DNA of 64,000 nt from Streptosporangium brasiliense (GCF_030811595.1 NZ_JAUSRB010000002.1:1302001-1366000), one strand, 5' to 3'; positions 8,298-17,730 are shown, counted from the stretch's first letter. Translations and numbers: made by a program. Notes: generated by a model not told the origin, from the letters alone.

Positions 8298-9002
8298 TCA
8301 GGTGGTGCGGCGTGCTCGGGGGTCGCGGGATGCGACGTGGCTGGCGACGGCATCGACGCTGGGCCGGGAGTAGCGCTCCAGGGAGCGGACCGAGGCGTGC
8401 CGCGAGCGGGCCAGCGGGGTCGGGGTGTTGGTGCCGTCTTCGGCCTCGTGGGTCAGCGCGGAGTGACGTAGCTGGTGCAGCGTCCAGCCGCCGCGCTGCT
8501 CGAGTTCGCCCGGGTCGGTGATGCCGGGGTGGGCCAGCGGCCGGGTGAGGGTCTCGAACAGTTCGGCGGCACGCCGGTAGGACAGGTGCGCTCGGCCGGT
8601 GACAGGACAGACGTCGAGGGTGGGGGTGTGAGCGGGTGCCCGCCGGTCGGTGAGGAAGACCGGGCCACGGGTACGGCCCTTGAGCAGCCGGGGCAGCAGC
8701 TGGGCGGTGCCGGACTGCCAGTGCACCCAGTCGGTGGCGCCGCCCTTGGAGACGATGCGAGCGCGCTTGTCGGCCAGCAGCAAGTCGTCGATGTCGACGC
8801 TGAGGATCTCCTCGGTGCGGGCGCACGTGTCATACAAGGCCCGCCACAGCGTCTTCTCACGCAGAGGTGCCTTCAGCTCGAACAGCGTGGCGATCCCGGC
8901 CGAACGCAGATACGCCTCGACCGCGTCGGCATAGGTGTCGGGCCGATCATGCCCGGAGGAGCGATGGACCGCTTCGGGCGCTCCCGGGCGAGGCCTGTAC
9001 AA
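8298..9002 (-). pseudogene. Tyrosine recombinase, catalytic domain only (N-terminally truncated)
   Basis: The visible 234 residues hold the catalytic core of a phage-integrase-type tyrosine recombinase: an arginine in CARTEEI (R62), HQLRH with H176 and R179, a second histidine in SRHASVR (H202) and the nucleophile Y211 in LERYSRP. The N-terminal SAM-like core-binding domain, about 80-100 residues in this family, is missing, and no start with a ribosome site is found; the frame runs out within 50 bases of the divergent regulator. It is probably inactive. It marks a past integration event that may have brought the neighbouring genes. No tRNA attachment site was found. Confidence 0.75.
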
Positions 9003-9057
9003 CGCTCCTTATGATCCTTTAACATCTGGGACTCTAAAGTACTAGCAGGCTAGATAA

Positions 9058-9462
9058 ATGGAGAAACTGGTGATCGAGTTCCATCTGGACGGCAGGTCGG
9101 GTGTTTCGCCGTACCTGCAGCTGGTTCAGCAAGTACGGCATGCGCTGCGGCTCGGCGTGCTTCGCGAGGGCGACCAGATGCCGACCGTCAAGGAGGTCGT
9201 GGCGCACTTGGCGATCAACGCCAACACCGTCCTGAAGGCCTACCGGGAACTCGAGCACGAGGGCCTGGTCGCCGCCCGGCCGGGGGTGGGGACGTTCGTG
9301 ACGGCGACGCTCACCAACGCCTCGCTGGCCGCGCACGGCCCGCTGCGGCTGGAACTGCAGCGCTGGCTGGTCAAGGCCCGCCGGGCCGGCCTCGACGAGG
9401 AAAGCATCGAGGCCCTCTTCATGACCACCTTTCGGACCACCGCTCAGGAGGACATAGCGTGA
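9058..9462 (+). CDS. GntR-family regulator, YtrA subfamily
   Basis: A 134-residue protein with the short YtrA layout: a GntR winged helix (PYLQLVQQVRHALRLGVLREGDQMPT, then NANTVLKAYRELEHEGLV) and a brief C-terminal helix pair instead of a large effector domain. YtrA-type repressors usually control the ABC transporter encoded with them and respond to cell-envelope stress. Its stop overlaps the ABC ATPase start (GTGA), so the two are translationally coupled. There is no clear ribosome site; TAGATA lies directly before the ATG, so a leaderless or very short leader transcript is possible. A CTAG-centred inverted motif (ACTAGCAGGCTAGA, about 9040-9053) could be its operator. Confidence 0.85.
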   Translation: MEKLVIEFHLDGRSGVSPYLQLVQQVRHALRLGVLREGDQMPTVKEVVAHLAINANTVLKAYRELEHEGLVAARPGVGTFVTATLTNASLAAHGPLRLELQRWLVKARRAGLDEESIEALFMTTFRTTAQEDIA

Positions 9463-10346
9463 ACACTGCCCTACAGGCCCAGGGACTGGGCAGGAAATAC
9501 GGCAAGCACTGGGCGCTGCGCGAGTGCACCATCGACATCCCGGCGGGCCACGTCGTGGGGTTAGTGGGTCCCAACGGAGCCGGCAAGACGACGCTGCTGA
9601 AGCTGGCCAGCGGCCAGTTGGAGCCGACGGTGGGCGGCATCACCGTGCTGGGCGGCCGTCCCGCCAGCGGCCCGGCGCAGTTGGCCAGGGTCGGGTTCGT
9701 CGCCCAGGACACCCCCGTCTACGCCGGGCTGAGCGTCGCCGATCACCTGCGGCTGGGAGCGCGGCTCAACCCCCGCTGGGACACCGCCATGGCGCGGGAC
9801 CGGATCGCGCAACTCGGTCTCGATCCCGCCCAGCGGGCAGGCAAGCTGTCGGGCGGCCAGCGCGCCCAGCTCGCCCTTACCCTGGGCCTGGCCAAACGGC
9901 CCGAGCTGCTGATCCTGGACGAGCCGGTCGCCTCGCTCGACCCGCTGGCCCGCCGCGAGTTCCTGCAGGGGCTGATGGAGGCCACGGTCGAGCACGAGTT
10001 CAGCGTGGTGCTCTCCTCCCACCTGGTCTCCGACCTGGAACGGGTGTGCGACTTCCTGATCGTGCTCGTCGACTCCCGCGTCCAGGTGGCCGGGGAGGTC
10101 GACCAACTGCTGGCCACCCATCACCGGCTCACCGGCCCACGCCGCGACCCCGACCGGCTGCCCGCCGACCAGCACGTCGTCTCCGTGCGCCACACCGACC
10201 GGCAGAGCACGTACGTGATCCGCACCGACGCCCCGATCCACGATCCCGCCTGGACGGTCACCCAACTCAGTCTGGAAGACCTCGTCCTGGCCTACATGGA
10301 CAAGCGCACCGTGGACCAGCGAGTCGCCCTGGAGGTGCAGCGATGA
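9459..10346 (+). CDS. ABC transporter ATP-binding protein
   Basis: A 295-residue single nucleotide-binding domain with Walker A GPNGAGKT, signature LSGGQRAQLAL, Walker B LLILDEPVASLDP and a switch histidine in SSHLVSD. The roughly 70-residue C-terminal tail is of the type seen in YtrB/CcmA-like ATPases of drug or antibiotic exporters. It overlaps the regulator upstream by 4 bases and the permease downstream by 4 bases (ATGA). It energises the permease encoded next. Confidence 0.9.
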   Translation: MNTALQAQGLGRKYGKHWALRECTIDIPAGHVVGLVGPNGAGKTTLLKLASGQLEPTVGGITVLGGRPASGPAQLARVGFVAQDTPVYAGLSVADHLRLGARLNPRWDTAMARDRIAQLGLDPAQRAGKLSGGQRAQLALTLGLAKRPELLILDEPVASLDPLARREFLQGLMEATVEHEFSVVLSSHLVSDLERVCDFLIVLVDSRVQVAGEVDQLLATHHRLTGPRRDPDRLPADQHVVSVRHTDRQSTYVIRTDAPIHDPAWTVTQLSLEDLVLAYMDKRTVDQRVALEVQR

Positions 10347-11389
10347 TCTGGCTGACCTGGCGCCAGTTCCGCGGCTCGGCCGCGATGATGGCCGCCCTGC
10401 TCGTCATCCTCGCCACCGCCCTGGCCCTGACCGGCCCCGGCTTGGCCTCCGACTACTCCGCCGGGATCGCCGCCTGTACCCAGGACAACACCTGCGACCG
10501 CTTCTACGACCACTTCTTCGACCGGCACGAGACCTCGTTCATGGCCCTGACTCTCGTCGTGCTCCTCCTGCCCGCCCTCGCCGGGATCTTCTGGGGAGCA
10601 CCGTTGATCACCCGCGAGCTGGAGGCGGGCACGCACCTGATGGTGTGGAACCAGAGCATCACCCGCGGCCGCTGGCTGGCGGTCAAGCTCGGGTTCATGG
10701 GCTTGACCACCGTGGCCGTCGCCGGCCTGTGTGGCCTCATGGTGACCTGGTGGTCCGACCCTCTGGACAAATCAGCCGCTGAGAAATTGGCCCTGATGGC
10801 TCCCCTGGTGTTCGGCGCGCGCGGCATCGCCCCGATGGGGTATGCGGCCTTCGCCTTCGTCCTGGGCGTGACCGTGGGCATGCTGGTGCGCCGCACACTG
10901 CCCGCCATGGCCCTCACTCTGGCCGTCTTCGCCGCGATCCAGCTCGCCATGCCGCTGCTGGTCCGGCCCCACCTGATGCCCCCGATCACCTCGACCTTCG
11001 AGCTCGGCAAGACGAACGTGGACGGCATCGGCATAAACCGGGACCGAGGCGGATATGTGGAGATTCGCCTGAAGTCGGCCGTTCCCGGTCATGCGGGCGC
11101 CTGGGTCCTGTCCGCCAACCTGGTCGACCCATCCGGGCGTGCGCTCGGCACCGATGGCGGCTTCGCCGCCGCCCAGGTCTCCACCACGTCGGGCCCCTGC
11201 GCACCGTCGGCGGGCGCCGGGGACGGCTGCATGGTCGAGATCAACCGGCTCGGCTATCGGCAGCAGGCGACCTACCAGCCCCTTGAGCGCTTCTGGCCCT
11301 TCCAATGGATCGAGACCGGGATCTACGCCCTGCTCACCCTCGGCCTGACGTGGTTCTGCTTCTGGTGGATCCGCAGGCGCCTGTCATGA
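10343..11389 (+). CDS. ABC transporter permease
   Basis: A 348-residue membrane protein starting with an amphipathic MIWLTWRQFRGSA segment and with about six hydrophobic helices (near residues 15-35, 65-90, 110-130, 155-175, 190-210 and 325-342). A large extracytoplasmic loop of about 110 residues lies before the last helix. The start at 10343 overlaps the ATPase stop. The same frame is open far upstream, but that part is out of phase with the ATPase and is not protein-like. Together with the ATPase it forms an exporter or a stress-sensing transporter of the YtrBC type; the substrate is unknown. Confidence 0.85.
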   Translation: MIWLTWRQFRGSAAMMAALLVILATALALTGPGLASDYSAGIAACTQDNTCDRFYDHFFDRHETSFMALTLVVLLLPALAGIFWGAPLITRELEAGTHLMVWNQSITRGRWLAVKLGFMGLTTVAVAGLCGLMVTWWSDPLDKSAAEKLALMAPLVFGARGIAPMGYAAFAFVLGVTVGMLVRRTLPAMALTLAVFAAIQLAMPLLVRPHLMPPITSTFELGKTNVDGIGINRDRGGYVEIRLKSAVPGHAGAWVLSANLVDPSGRALGTDGGFAAAQVSTTSGPCAPSAGAGDGCMVEINRLGYRQQATYQPLERFWPFQWIETGIYALLTLGLTWFCFWWIRRRLS

Positions 11390-12804
11390 CCGTCATCAGG
11401 ACCACGGCCGCCGCGCTCGCCCTCCTCCTGGCAGCGGCCTGCACGGCCCCGACACCGCCACGCGGCCAGGCGAGCACGGCAGCCAGTACAGTCTGCGCTC
11501 CGCCCCAGGGAACTCCCGGGCCGGAGACGGCCACCACGATCGACGTCATCGAGCAGGCCTACTTCTGCATCCTCGGCACCTACTACAGCGGCGCCACGCT
11601 GGACGCCCGCTCGCTGCTGAGCGCAGGATTCGTCGCCCTGACCCAAGAGCTCAACCGCAACGGCCGCGACGTACCCGAGGCCACCATGCCGGCGCTGACC
11701 GGTGACCGCAAGACCGACTGGGCCGCTTTCAAGACCGCCTACCGCAAGACCACCGATCAGGTCCCAGACCTGCGCGACAAGCTGGCCATCGTCACCCTCG
11801 AGGCCATCGTGGCCAGCCTCGGCGACAACCACGCCCGCTGGACGCACGACGTCAAGCGGCCGCCCGACTACTACGACGGCGACGGCTACGGCCTCGGTTT
11901 CCAGGCGAACGTCAACGGTCCCCAGGTGAACGGCAACCCCGGCGTCGCTCTACCCCCGCTGTTCGTCACCACCGTGCAGGGTGGCGCGGCGCAAGCGGCC
12001 GGGCTGCACCCGGGCGACGTCATCGAATCGATCAACGGATCGGCGCCCTTCATCGACGGGAAGGCCACTCCTGCGATCGCCGCCCTCTACCCGGGGTACC
12101 CGGAGGCGCGCCCGATCCGGTTACGGCTCCTGCGGCAGAGCACCGGCCGCCGCTGGAGCGTGACGCTCAAGCCCGGCCTCTACCAGCGGGATCTGGCCGC
12201 CCTGCAAGTGGTGACCTCGAAGCTGCTGAACGACGGCATCGCCTATGTACGGCTGCGCGGGTTCGCTCCCGACTCCGCGGACAGGGTTTTCAAGGCGATC
12301 TCCAGGCTGCGCGCCGGCCGGACCCTGTCCGGCGTCGTGCTGGACCTGCGCGGCAACGGCGGCGGCAGCCCCGTGGAGGCGACCCGGCTGGTAAGCGCGT
12401 TCGGCCACGGCAAGGTCACCGCCTACCAGTGCACCGTGGACGGCAAGTGCGAAACTTCGCGGACCGATGACACCGTCGAGCTGCTCAACCTGCCGCTGAT
12501 GGTGCTCACCGACCGCAGCTGCGCCTCGGCGTGCGAGCACTTCAGCTCTGCGGTCAAAGACCTGCGCATCGGCCAGTTGGTCGGCACCAGGACCGCGGGG
12601 GTCATCTCCGGCCCGGCGCAGCCGTACCTGCTGAGCAACAACACCACGCTGATCTTCCCCGTCAGGCACCATCTGGGGCCCGACCGCGAGGTGATCGACC
12701 GGATCGGCGTGCCGCCCGACCACCACGTGCCCCTGACCCCGAAGGACGCGGCCGCAGGGCGCGACCCCGTCCTGGCCAAGGCCCTGACCTTGCTGAACAA
12801 GTGA
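11386..12804 (+). CDS. S41-family lipoprotein protease with PDZ domain
   Basis: A 472-residue predicted lipoprotein: signal peptide with lipobox LAAAC (C19). A helical N-terminal region precedes a PDZ domain (about 185-260, with GGAAQAAGLHPGDVIESING). The C-terminal S41 protease domain has VVLDLRGNGGGSP and the nucleophile motif CASACE (S381). The classical C-terminal-processing-protease lysine is not evident; the VGTRTAG segment is like the tricorn/IRBP-type S41 enzymes. The gene starts inside the permease stop (ATGA), so it belongs to the transporter operon. An inferred role is extracytoplasmic processing of peptides or envelope proteins handled by the transporter. Confidence 0.85.
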   Translation: MTVIRTTAAALALLLAAACTAPTPPRGQASTAASTVCAPPQGTPGPETATTIDVIEQAYFCILGTYYSGATLDARSLLSAGFVALTQELNRNGRDVPEATMPALTGDRKTDWAAFKTAYRKTTDQVPDLRDKLAIVTLEAIVASLGDNHARWTHDVKRPPDYYDGDGYGLGFQANVNGPQVNGNPGVALPPLFVTTVQGGAAQAAGLHPGDVIESINGSAPFIDGKATPAIAALYPGYPEARPIRLRLLRQSTGRRWSVTLKPGLYQRDLAALQVVTSKLLNDGIAYVRLRGFAPDSADRVFKAISRLRAGRTLSGVVLDLRGNGGGSPVEATRLVSAFGHGKVTAYQCTVDGKCETSRTDDTVELLNLPLMVLTDRSCASACEHFSSAVKDLRIGQLVGTRTAGVISGPAQPYLLSNNTTLIFPVRHHLGPDREVIDRIGVPPDHHVPLTPKDAAAGRDPVLAKALTLLNK

Positions 12805-13974
12805 ATGGACCTCTCCATGAGACAGATCCTGGCAGTCGCCGCGGGACTGGTCGTCCTGGCCGCGTCCGCCTGCTCCGCGCCCGCGCCACCCCGGTCCGCT
12901 GCCAACCAGTCGGCCACGCCGACCGGCCCCGCCACCCTGCCCGCCCCCACCGGTGCCCATCCGGTCGGCACCACCGCCCTGTATCTGAAAGACGCCTCCC
13001 GCCCCGACCCCTGGAACCTCGACGTCGACGCCAGGGAGCTCAAGGTCACCCTGTGGTATCCGACCGAGCAGCGAGACGGACAGCGGGCGCCGTACATGAC
13101 GCCGAAGGAATCGGAGCTCATCCTGAGGCGCTTGGGGATTGGGGGCGTGCCGAACGACACGCTCAGCAAGACGCGCACCAACGCCATCGAAGACGCCGAA
13201 CCTGCGGGCCGGAACCTGCCGCTGGTGGTGATCTCCCCCGGCTTCACCAATCCGATGAGCACACTCACGTCCCTGGCCGAGGACCTGGCCAGCCGAGGGT
13301 ACGTCGTGGCCGGGATCGACCACACCTACGAGAGCCACGCCACGACCTTCCCCGGCGGGCGGGTCGCCGAATGCCTCGCCTGCGACAGCGACACCGACCC
13401 GGGCTTCGGCACAGGGGTGGTCGCGGGACGGGCGGCCGACGTCTCCTTCGTGCTCGACCAGCTGCCATCGAAATGGGACGGTTCTGACCTGATCGACCGC
13501 TCCAAAATCGCGATGGCAGGCCAGTCGATCGGCGGGGCCAGCGCCATGGCGACCATGGTGAAGGACTCCCGCGTGCGCGCCGGCATCGACATGGACGGCA
13601 CCACCTACGCCCGGATCCCCAAGAGCGGGTTCTCCCGGCCGTTCATGTTCCTGGGTTCGCCGCAGCACGTCCCCGGAGGCCGCGACACCTCCTGGGACCG
13701 CGACTGGAAGCTGCTGACCGGATGGAAACGCTGGCTCGTGCTGACGGGCGGCGAACACCAGTCCTTCACCGACCTCCCCCTGATGGCGGGCGCCCTCGGC
13801 ATCAAGCCCGCCTACGGCGTTCTGCCCGCGGTGCGCGCCGCCGAGCTCACCCGCACCTACGTGGCGGCCTTCCTCGACCAGCACCTGAAGTCGCAACCCC
13901 AGCCTCTCCTGAACAAGTCGTCATCACGGTATCCCGAGGTCAAGTTCTGCCCCGCGACCTGTGGTCAATCCTGA
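12805..13974 (+). CDS. Lipoprotein alpha/beta hydrolase, PAF-acetylhydrolase-like
   Basis: A 389-residue protein with a lipoprotein signal (LAASAC, C23 if the first ATG is used). It has the broad layout of the platelet-activating-factor acetylhydrolase/dienelactone hydrolase group: LWYPTEQ near the start, LPLVVISPGF in the oxyanion region, GQSIGGASA as nucleophile elbow, and a C-terminal GGEHQSF histidine. The ATG at 12805 abuts the S41 stop; an ATG at 12817 is an equally good start for the signal peptide. As the last gene of the operon it suggests an envelope-located ester or lipid hydrolase produced with the transporter. Confidence 0.8.
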   Translation: MDLSMRQILAVAAGLVVLAASACSAPAPPRSAANQSATPTGPATLPAPTGAHPVGTTALYLKDASRPDPWNLDVDARELKVTLWYPTEQRDGQRAPYMTPKESELILRRLGIGGVPNDTLSKTRTNAIEDAEPAGRNLPLVVISPGFTNPMSTLTSLAEDLASRGYVVAGIDHTYESHATTFPGGRVAECLACDSDTDPGFGTGVVAGRAADVSFVLDQLPSKWDGSDLIDRSKIAMAGQSIGGASAMATMVKDSRVRAGIDMDGTTYARIPKSGFSRPFMFLGSPQHVPGGRDTSWDRDWKLLTGWKRWLVLTGGEHQSFTDLPLMAGALGIKPAYGVLPAVRAAELTRTYVAAFLDQHLKSQPQPLLNKSSSRYPEVKFCPATCGQS

Positions 13975-13986
13975 TGCCCGGCGCGC

Positions 13987-14005
13987 TCCCCGAAGCTATC
14001 GGGGA
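13987..14005 (+). terminator. Short hairpin at the end of the transporter operon
   Basis: TCCCCGA and TCGGGGA form a perfect 7-bp stem with a 5-base loop, 12 bases after the hydrolase stop. There is no T-run, so it is a weak or U-less terminator candidate. Confidence 0.4.
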
Positions 14006-14228
14006 ATGCTGATGGCAGCTCGCCAGGCGTTCAGAAGATGCGAGAAGAAGGCGACACCGCGCCGCCCGCCCTGACGGAACTCCTCGGGCAGGGATCTCTG
14101 AGGCCTCACCGACACAGACACCCCGGAGCGCCTCAACGCGACCACGGCCGAGCCGGCTTGTGTAACGAGGACCGCAGCCGGCCTCTGAACAGCCCTATCA
14201 GCCCTTTCCCGCGTACTTGGGGTGCCCC

Positions 14229-16277
14229 CTACCGCAGGAAGGCCGCGGCGACGCCGGCGTCGACGGGGATGTGCAGGCCCGTGGTGAGCGACAGCTCTCC
14301 GCCGGTGAGGGCGAAGACCGCGGCGGCGATGTGCTCGGGCAGCACCTCACGCTTGAGCAGGGTGCGCTGGGCGTAGAACTCGCCGAGCTTGTCCTCCTCC
14401 ACCCCGTACACCGCCGCCCGGTTGGCACCCCAGCCGGAGGCGAAGATCCCGGACCCGCGGACCACGCCGTCGGGGTTGACGCCGTTGACCCGGATCCCGT
14501 ACTGGCCCAGCTCGGCGGCGAGCAGGCGGACCTGGTGGGCCTGGTCGGCCTTGGCCGCGCCGTAGGCGACGTTGTCAGGCCCGGCGAAGATCGAGTTCTT
14601 GGAGGAGATGTAGACGACGTCCCCGCCCATCCGCTGGTCGATCATGACGCGGGCGGTCTCGCGGGAGACCAGGAACGAGCCGCGGGCCATCACGTCGTGC
14701 TGCAGGTCCCAGTCGGCGACGCTGGTCTCCAGCAGCGACCGGGACAGCGACAGCCCGGCGTTGTTGACGATCAGGTCGACGCCGCCGAAGGCCAGCACCG
14801 CCTGCCGTACGGCCGCGACGACCTGCTCCTCGTCGGTGACGTCCGCCTGTACGGCGGTCGCGACGTCCTCGGGCCGGTAGGCCCGGGCGCCGAGCTCGGC
14901 GGCGACCTTCTCGGCCGCGGCGAGGTCGCGGTCGGCGACGACCACGCAGGCGCCCTCGGCCGCGAGCCTGCGGGCGGTGGCGGCGCCGATGCCCGACCCG
15001 CCCCCGGTGACCAGCGCGACCCGGGTGGCCAGCGGCTTGGGCGCGGGCATCCGGCGGAGCTTGGCCTCCTCCAGCTCCCAGTATTCGATGCGGAACTTCT
15101 CCGACTCCTCGATCGGGGCGTAGCTGGACAGCGCCTCGGCGCCGCGCATCACGTTGATCGCGTTGACGTAGAACTCCCCCGCCACCCGGGCGGTCTGCTT
15201 GTCCTTGCCGAAGCTGAACATGCCGACGCCGGGGACCAGGACGATCGCCGGGTCGGCGCCGCGCATGGCGGGCGAGTCCGGGGTGGCGTGCCGGTCGTAG
15301 TAGGCCGCGTAATTCTCGCGGTAGGCGGCGTGCAGCTCGCCCAGCCGTACCGTGACCTCGGCCAGCGGCGCGTCGGCGGGCAGGTCGAGCACCAGCGGGG
15401 CGACCTTGGTCCGCAGGAAGTGGTCGGGGCAGGAGGTGCCGAGCGCGGCCAGCTCGGGGTGGCGCTCGCGCGACAGGAAGTCCAGGACCTCCTCGGTGGC
15501 GGTGTAGTGGCCGACCTGCCGGACGTCGGTGGAGGCCAGGCCGCGGATCACCGGGAACAGGGCGGCGGCCCGCTCGCGCCGGGCCTCCTCCGGCAGCGCG
15601 CCGTAGCCGGGTCTGACCGGTCCGAACGGCTCGGCCGCGCCGTGCTCGGCGATGTGGGCCTCGGCGGTCCGGATGATCCACAGCGAGTTGGCCTCGCACT
15701 CCTCGGAGGTGGCGCCCCAGGCGGTGATGCCGTGGCCGCCCAGGACGCAGCCGACCGCCTCCGGGTGGGCGTCCTTGATGGCGGCGATGTCCAGGCCGAG
15801 TTGGAAGCCGGGGCGGCGCCACGGCACCCAGACCACCCGGTCGCCGAAGATCCGCGCCGTCAGCTCCTCGCCGTCCGCGGCGGTGGCGATCGCGATGCCC
15901 GCGTCCGGGTGCAGGTGGTCCACGTGGGCGGCCTCGACCAGGCCGTGCATGGCGGTGTCGATCGACGGCGCGGCGCCCCCCTTGCCGAAGGCGCAGAAGT
16001 CGAACGCGGCGACCATCTCGTCCTCGCGCTCCACCCCCGGATACACCTGGGCCAGCGCCCGCAGCCGGTCCAGCCGCAGTACGGCCAGGCCCGCCTCGGT
16101 CAGCGTGCCGAGGTCGCCGCCCGACCCCTTGACCCACATCAGCTCCACCTCGGACCCGGTCACCGGGTCGACGGCCGCTCCCTTGGCCGAGGTGTTGCCG
16201 CCCGCGAAGTTCGTGTTGCGCGGATCCGCGCCGAGCGCGTGCGAGCGCCGCAGCAGCTTCTCAACCGGCGAAGTCAT
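14229..16277 (-). CDS. rhaD: Bifunctional rhamnulose-1-phosphate aldolase/lactaldehyde dehydrogenase
   Basis: A 682-residue fusion. The N-terminal half is a class II aldolase (FAGGNTSAKGA near residue 27, HLHPDAG and HGI metal-ligand motifs) that splits L-rhamnulose 1-phosphate to dihydroxyacetone phosphate and L-lactaldehyde. The C-terminal part from about 435 is a short-chain dehydrogenase (VTGGGSGIGAATA, NNAGLS, catalytic YGAAK) that oxidises the lactaldehyde. This fusion is common in actinomycete and rhizobial rhamnose loci. The start at 16277 has a GGGGGGA ribosome site; the much longer open frame upstream runs antiparallel through the isomerase in another phase and is spurious. It follows rhaI by 89 bases on the same strand. 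Confidence 0.92.
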   Translation of the reverse strand: MTSPVEKLLRRSHALGADPRNTNFAGGNTSAKGAAVDPVTGSEVELMWVKGSGGDLGTLTEAGLAVLRLDRLRALAQVYPGVEREDEMVAAFDFCAFGKGGAAPSIDTAMHGLVEAAHVDHLHPDAGIAIATAADGEELTARIFGDRVVWVPWRRPGFQLGLDIAAIKDAHPEAVGCVLGGHGITAWGATSEECEANSLWIIRTAEAHIAEHGAAEPFGPVRPGYGALPEEARRERAAALFPVIRGLASTDVRQVGHYTATEEVLDFLSRERHPELAALGTSCPDHFLRTKVAPLVLDLPADAPLAEVTVRLGELHAAYRENYAAYYDRHATPDSPAMRGADPAIVLVPGVGMFSFGKDKQTARVAGEFYVNAINVMRGAEALSSYAPIEESEKFRIEYWELEEAKLRRMPAPKPLATRVALVTGGGSGIGAATARRLAAEGACVVVADRDLAAAEKVAAELGARAYRPEDVATAVQADVTDEEQVVAAVRQAVLAFGGVDLIVNNAGLSLSRSLLETSVADWDLQHDVMARGSFLVSRETARVMIDQRMGGDVVYISSKNSIFAGPDNVAYGAAKADQAHQVRLLAAELGQYGIRVNGVNPDGVVRGSGIFASGWGANRAAVYGVEEDKLGEFYAQRTLLKREVLPEHIAAAVFALTGGELSLTTGLHIPVDAGVAAAFLR

Positions 16278-16366
16278 GGAACATCCCCCCACGGATAAAC
16301 AGTGATCTCTCGATGTGCCGTCCCGCGCCCCGGCACGGGACGCGTCCGGCGGGACGGGTGCGGCGG

Positions 16367-17539
16367 TCAGGCGCCCCAGCCCGCCTGGGTGCCGCCGACA
16401 CGCTCGGCGACGATCTTCTCGGAGTAGCCGGAGCGGGCGTAGGCGGCCATCGGGTCGGGGTCGAGGCCCATCTCCTGGCGCAGCTCGGCCAGCAGCGGCC
16501 GGACGTCGGTGCTGTAGGCGTCCATCAGCACGGCGTTGGCGCCCAGCACATCGCCCTCGGCCTGGGCCCTGGCCAGCGCGTCCCCGTCGACCCGCAGCGC
16601 CTTGGCCGTGGCCTCCTGGATGTTCATCACCGAGCGGATCTGGCCGGGGATCTTCGGCTCGATGTTGTGGCACTGGTCGAGCATGAACGCCACCCCCTGC
16701 TCCGGCCCGGCGTACCGGCCGGAGAGGGCGCCGCCGCGGATCACCTCGTACATGATCCGGAAGAGCTGGAACGGGTCGGCCGCCCCCACCATCAGGTCGT
16801 CGTCGGCGTAGAAGCGGGAGTTGAAGTCGAACCCGCCGAGCTTGCCCTCCCGGAGCAGGAACGCCACGATGAACTCGATGTTGGTGCCCGGCGCGTGGTG
16901 CCCGGTGTCCACCACCACCTGCGCCTTGTCGCCCAGCCGCAGGCAGTGCGCGTAGGCGGTGCCCCAGTCGGGCACGTCGGTCACGTAGAAGGCGGGCTCG
17001 AACAGCTTGTACTCCAGCAGGAAGCGCTGCCCCTCGCCCAGCCGGTCGTAGACGGCCGCCAGCGCCTCGGCCAGCCGGTCCTGCCGGTCGCGGATGTCGT
17101 CCTGGCCGGGGTAGTTGGTGCCGTCGGAGAACCACAGCTTCAGCGTGTCGGAGCCGGTGGCGTCCATGACGTCCACGCACGCCAGCAGGTGGTCCAGCGC
17201 CTTGCGCCGCACCGCCGGGTCGGGGTTGGTGACGCTGCCCAGCCGGTAGTCGTCGTCCTGGAAGACGTTGGAGTTGATCGCGCCGATCCGCACGCCCAGC
17301 TCGGTCGCGTGCCGGGCCAGGTCGGCGTAGTCGTCCACCCGGTCCCAGGGGATGTGCAGCGCCACCGTCGGCGCGACCCCGGTGAAGGCGTGCACCTGGG
17401 CCGCGTCGGCCAGCTTCTCGTAGGGGTCACGGGGCACGCCCCGCTGGGCGAACACCTTGAACCGGGTGCCGCTGTTGCCGTACGCCCAGGACGGGGTCTC
17501 GACGGCCTGCGCCCGCAGCGTGGCCCTGATGTCGCTCAT
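16367..17539 (-). CDS. rhaI: L-rhamnose isomerase
   Basis: A 390-residue TIM-barrel sugar isomerase of the Pseudomonas stutzeri RhaI type. Visible motifs include NSNVFQDDDYRLGS, KLWFSDGTNYPGQD, LEYKLFEPAFY, VVVDTGHHAPGTN and FNSRFYADDDLM, which carry the metal-binding Glu, Asp and His residues. It converts L-rhamnose to L-rhamnulose in the cytoplasm. It is the first gene of the leftward rhaI-rhaD unit and is read from the divergent promoter region that also serves the regulator remnant and rhaB. Confidence 0.93.
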   Translation of the reverse strand: MSDIRATLRAQAVETPSWAYGNSGTRFKVFAQRGVPRDPYEKLADAAQVHAFTGVAPTVALHIPWDRVDDYADLARHATELGVRIGAINSNVFQDDDYRLGSVTNPDPAVRRKALDHLLACVDVMDATGSDTLKLWFSDGTNYPGQDDIRDRQDRLAEALAAVYDRLGEGQRFLLEYKLFEPAFYVTDVPDWGTAYAHCLRLGDKAQVVVDTGHHAPGTNIEFIVAFLLREGKLGGFDFNSRFYADDDLMVGAADPFQLFRIMYEVIRGGALSGRYAGPEQGVAFMLDQCHNIEPKIPGQIRSVMNIQEATAKALRVDGDALARAQAEGDVLGANAVLMDAYSTDVRPLLAELRQEMGLDPDPMAAYARSGYSEKIVAERVGGTQAGWGA

Positions 17540-17573
17540 GAACTCCGGTTCCCCTCTCCGGCTCTCTGGACTT

Positions 17574-17585
17574 AAAAACGTTTTA
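17574..17585. promoter_or_regulatory. LacI-type operator upstream of rhaI
   Basis: AAAAACGTTTTA is one base from the perfect palindrome TAAAACGTTTTA, with the central CG typical of LacI-family operators. It lies 35 bases upstream of the rhaI start. Confidence 0.65.
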
Positions 17586-17730
17586 GAGGATCGGATGGGA
17601 CGCTAAACCCGGCGATCCAGCCCTGTCAACGGGGGATGAGCAGCCAGTTCCCAATACGTTACGCCTCATGTCGGGTGGAGGGTGGCGCCCGGCCGGGCGG
17701 CATGTTTGGATAAGGTCTCCGCGAAATGAG

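Noticed and set aside
9524-10342. N-terminal extension of the ABC permease
   Set aside because: It overlaps the ATPase gene out of phase; the permease has a coupled ATGA start at 10343.
16278-17180. N-terminal extension of the rhamnulose-phosphate aldolase
   Set aside because: The extension is in another phase of the rhaI gene and has no aldolase sequence; the ATG at 16277 has its own ribosome site.
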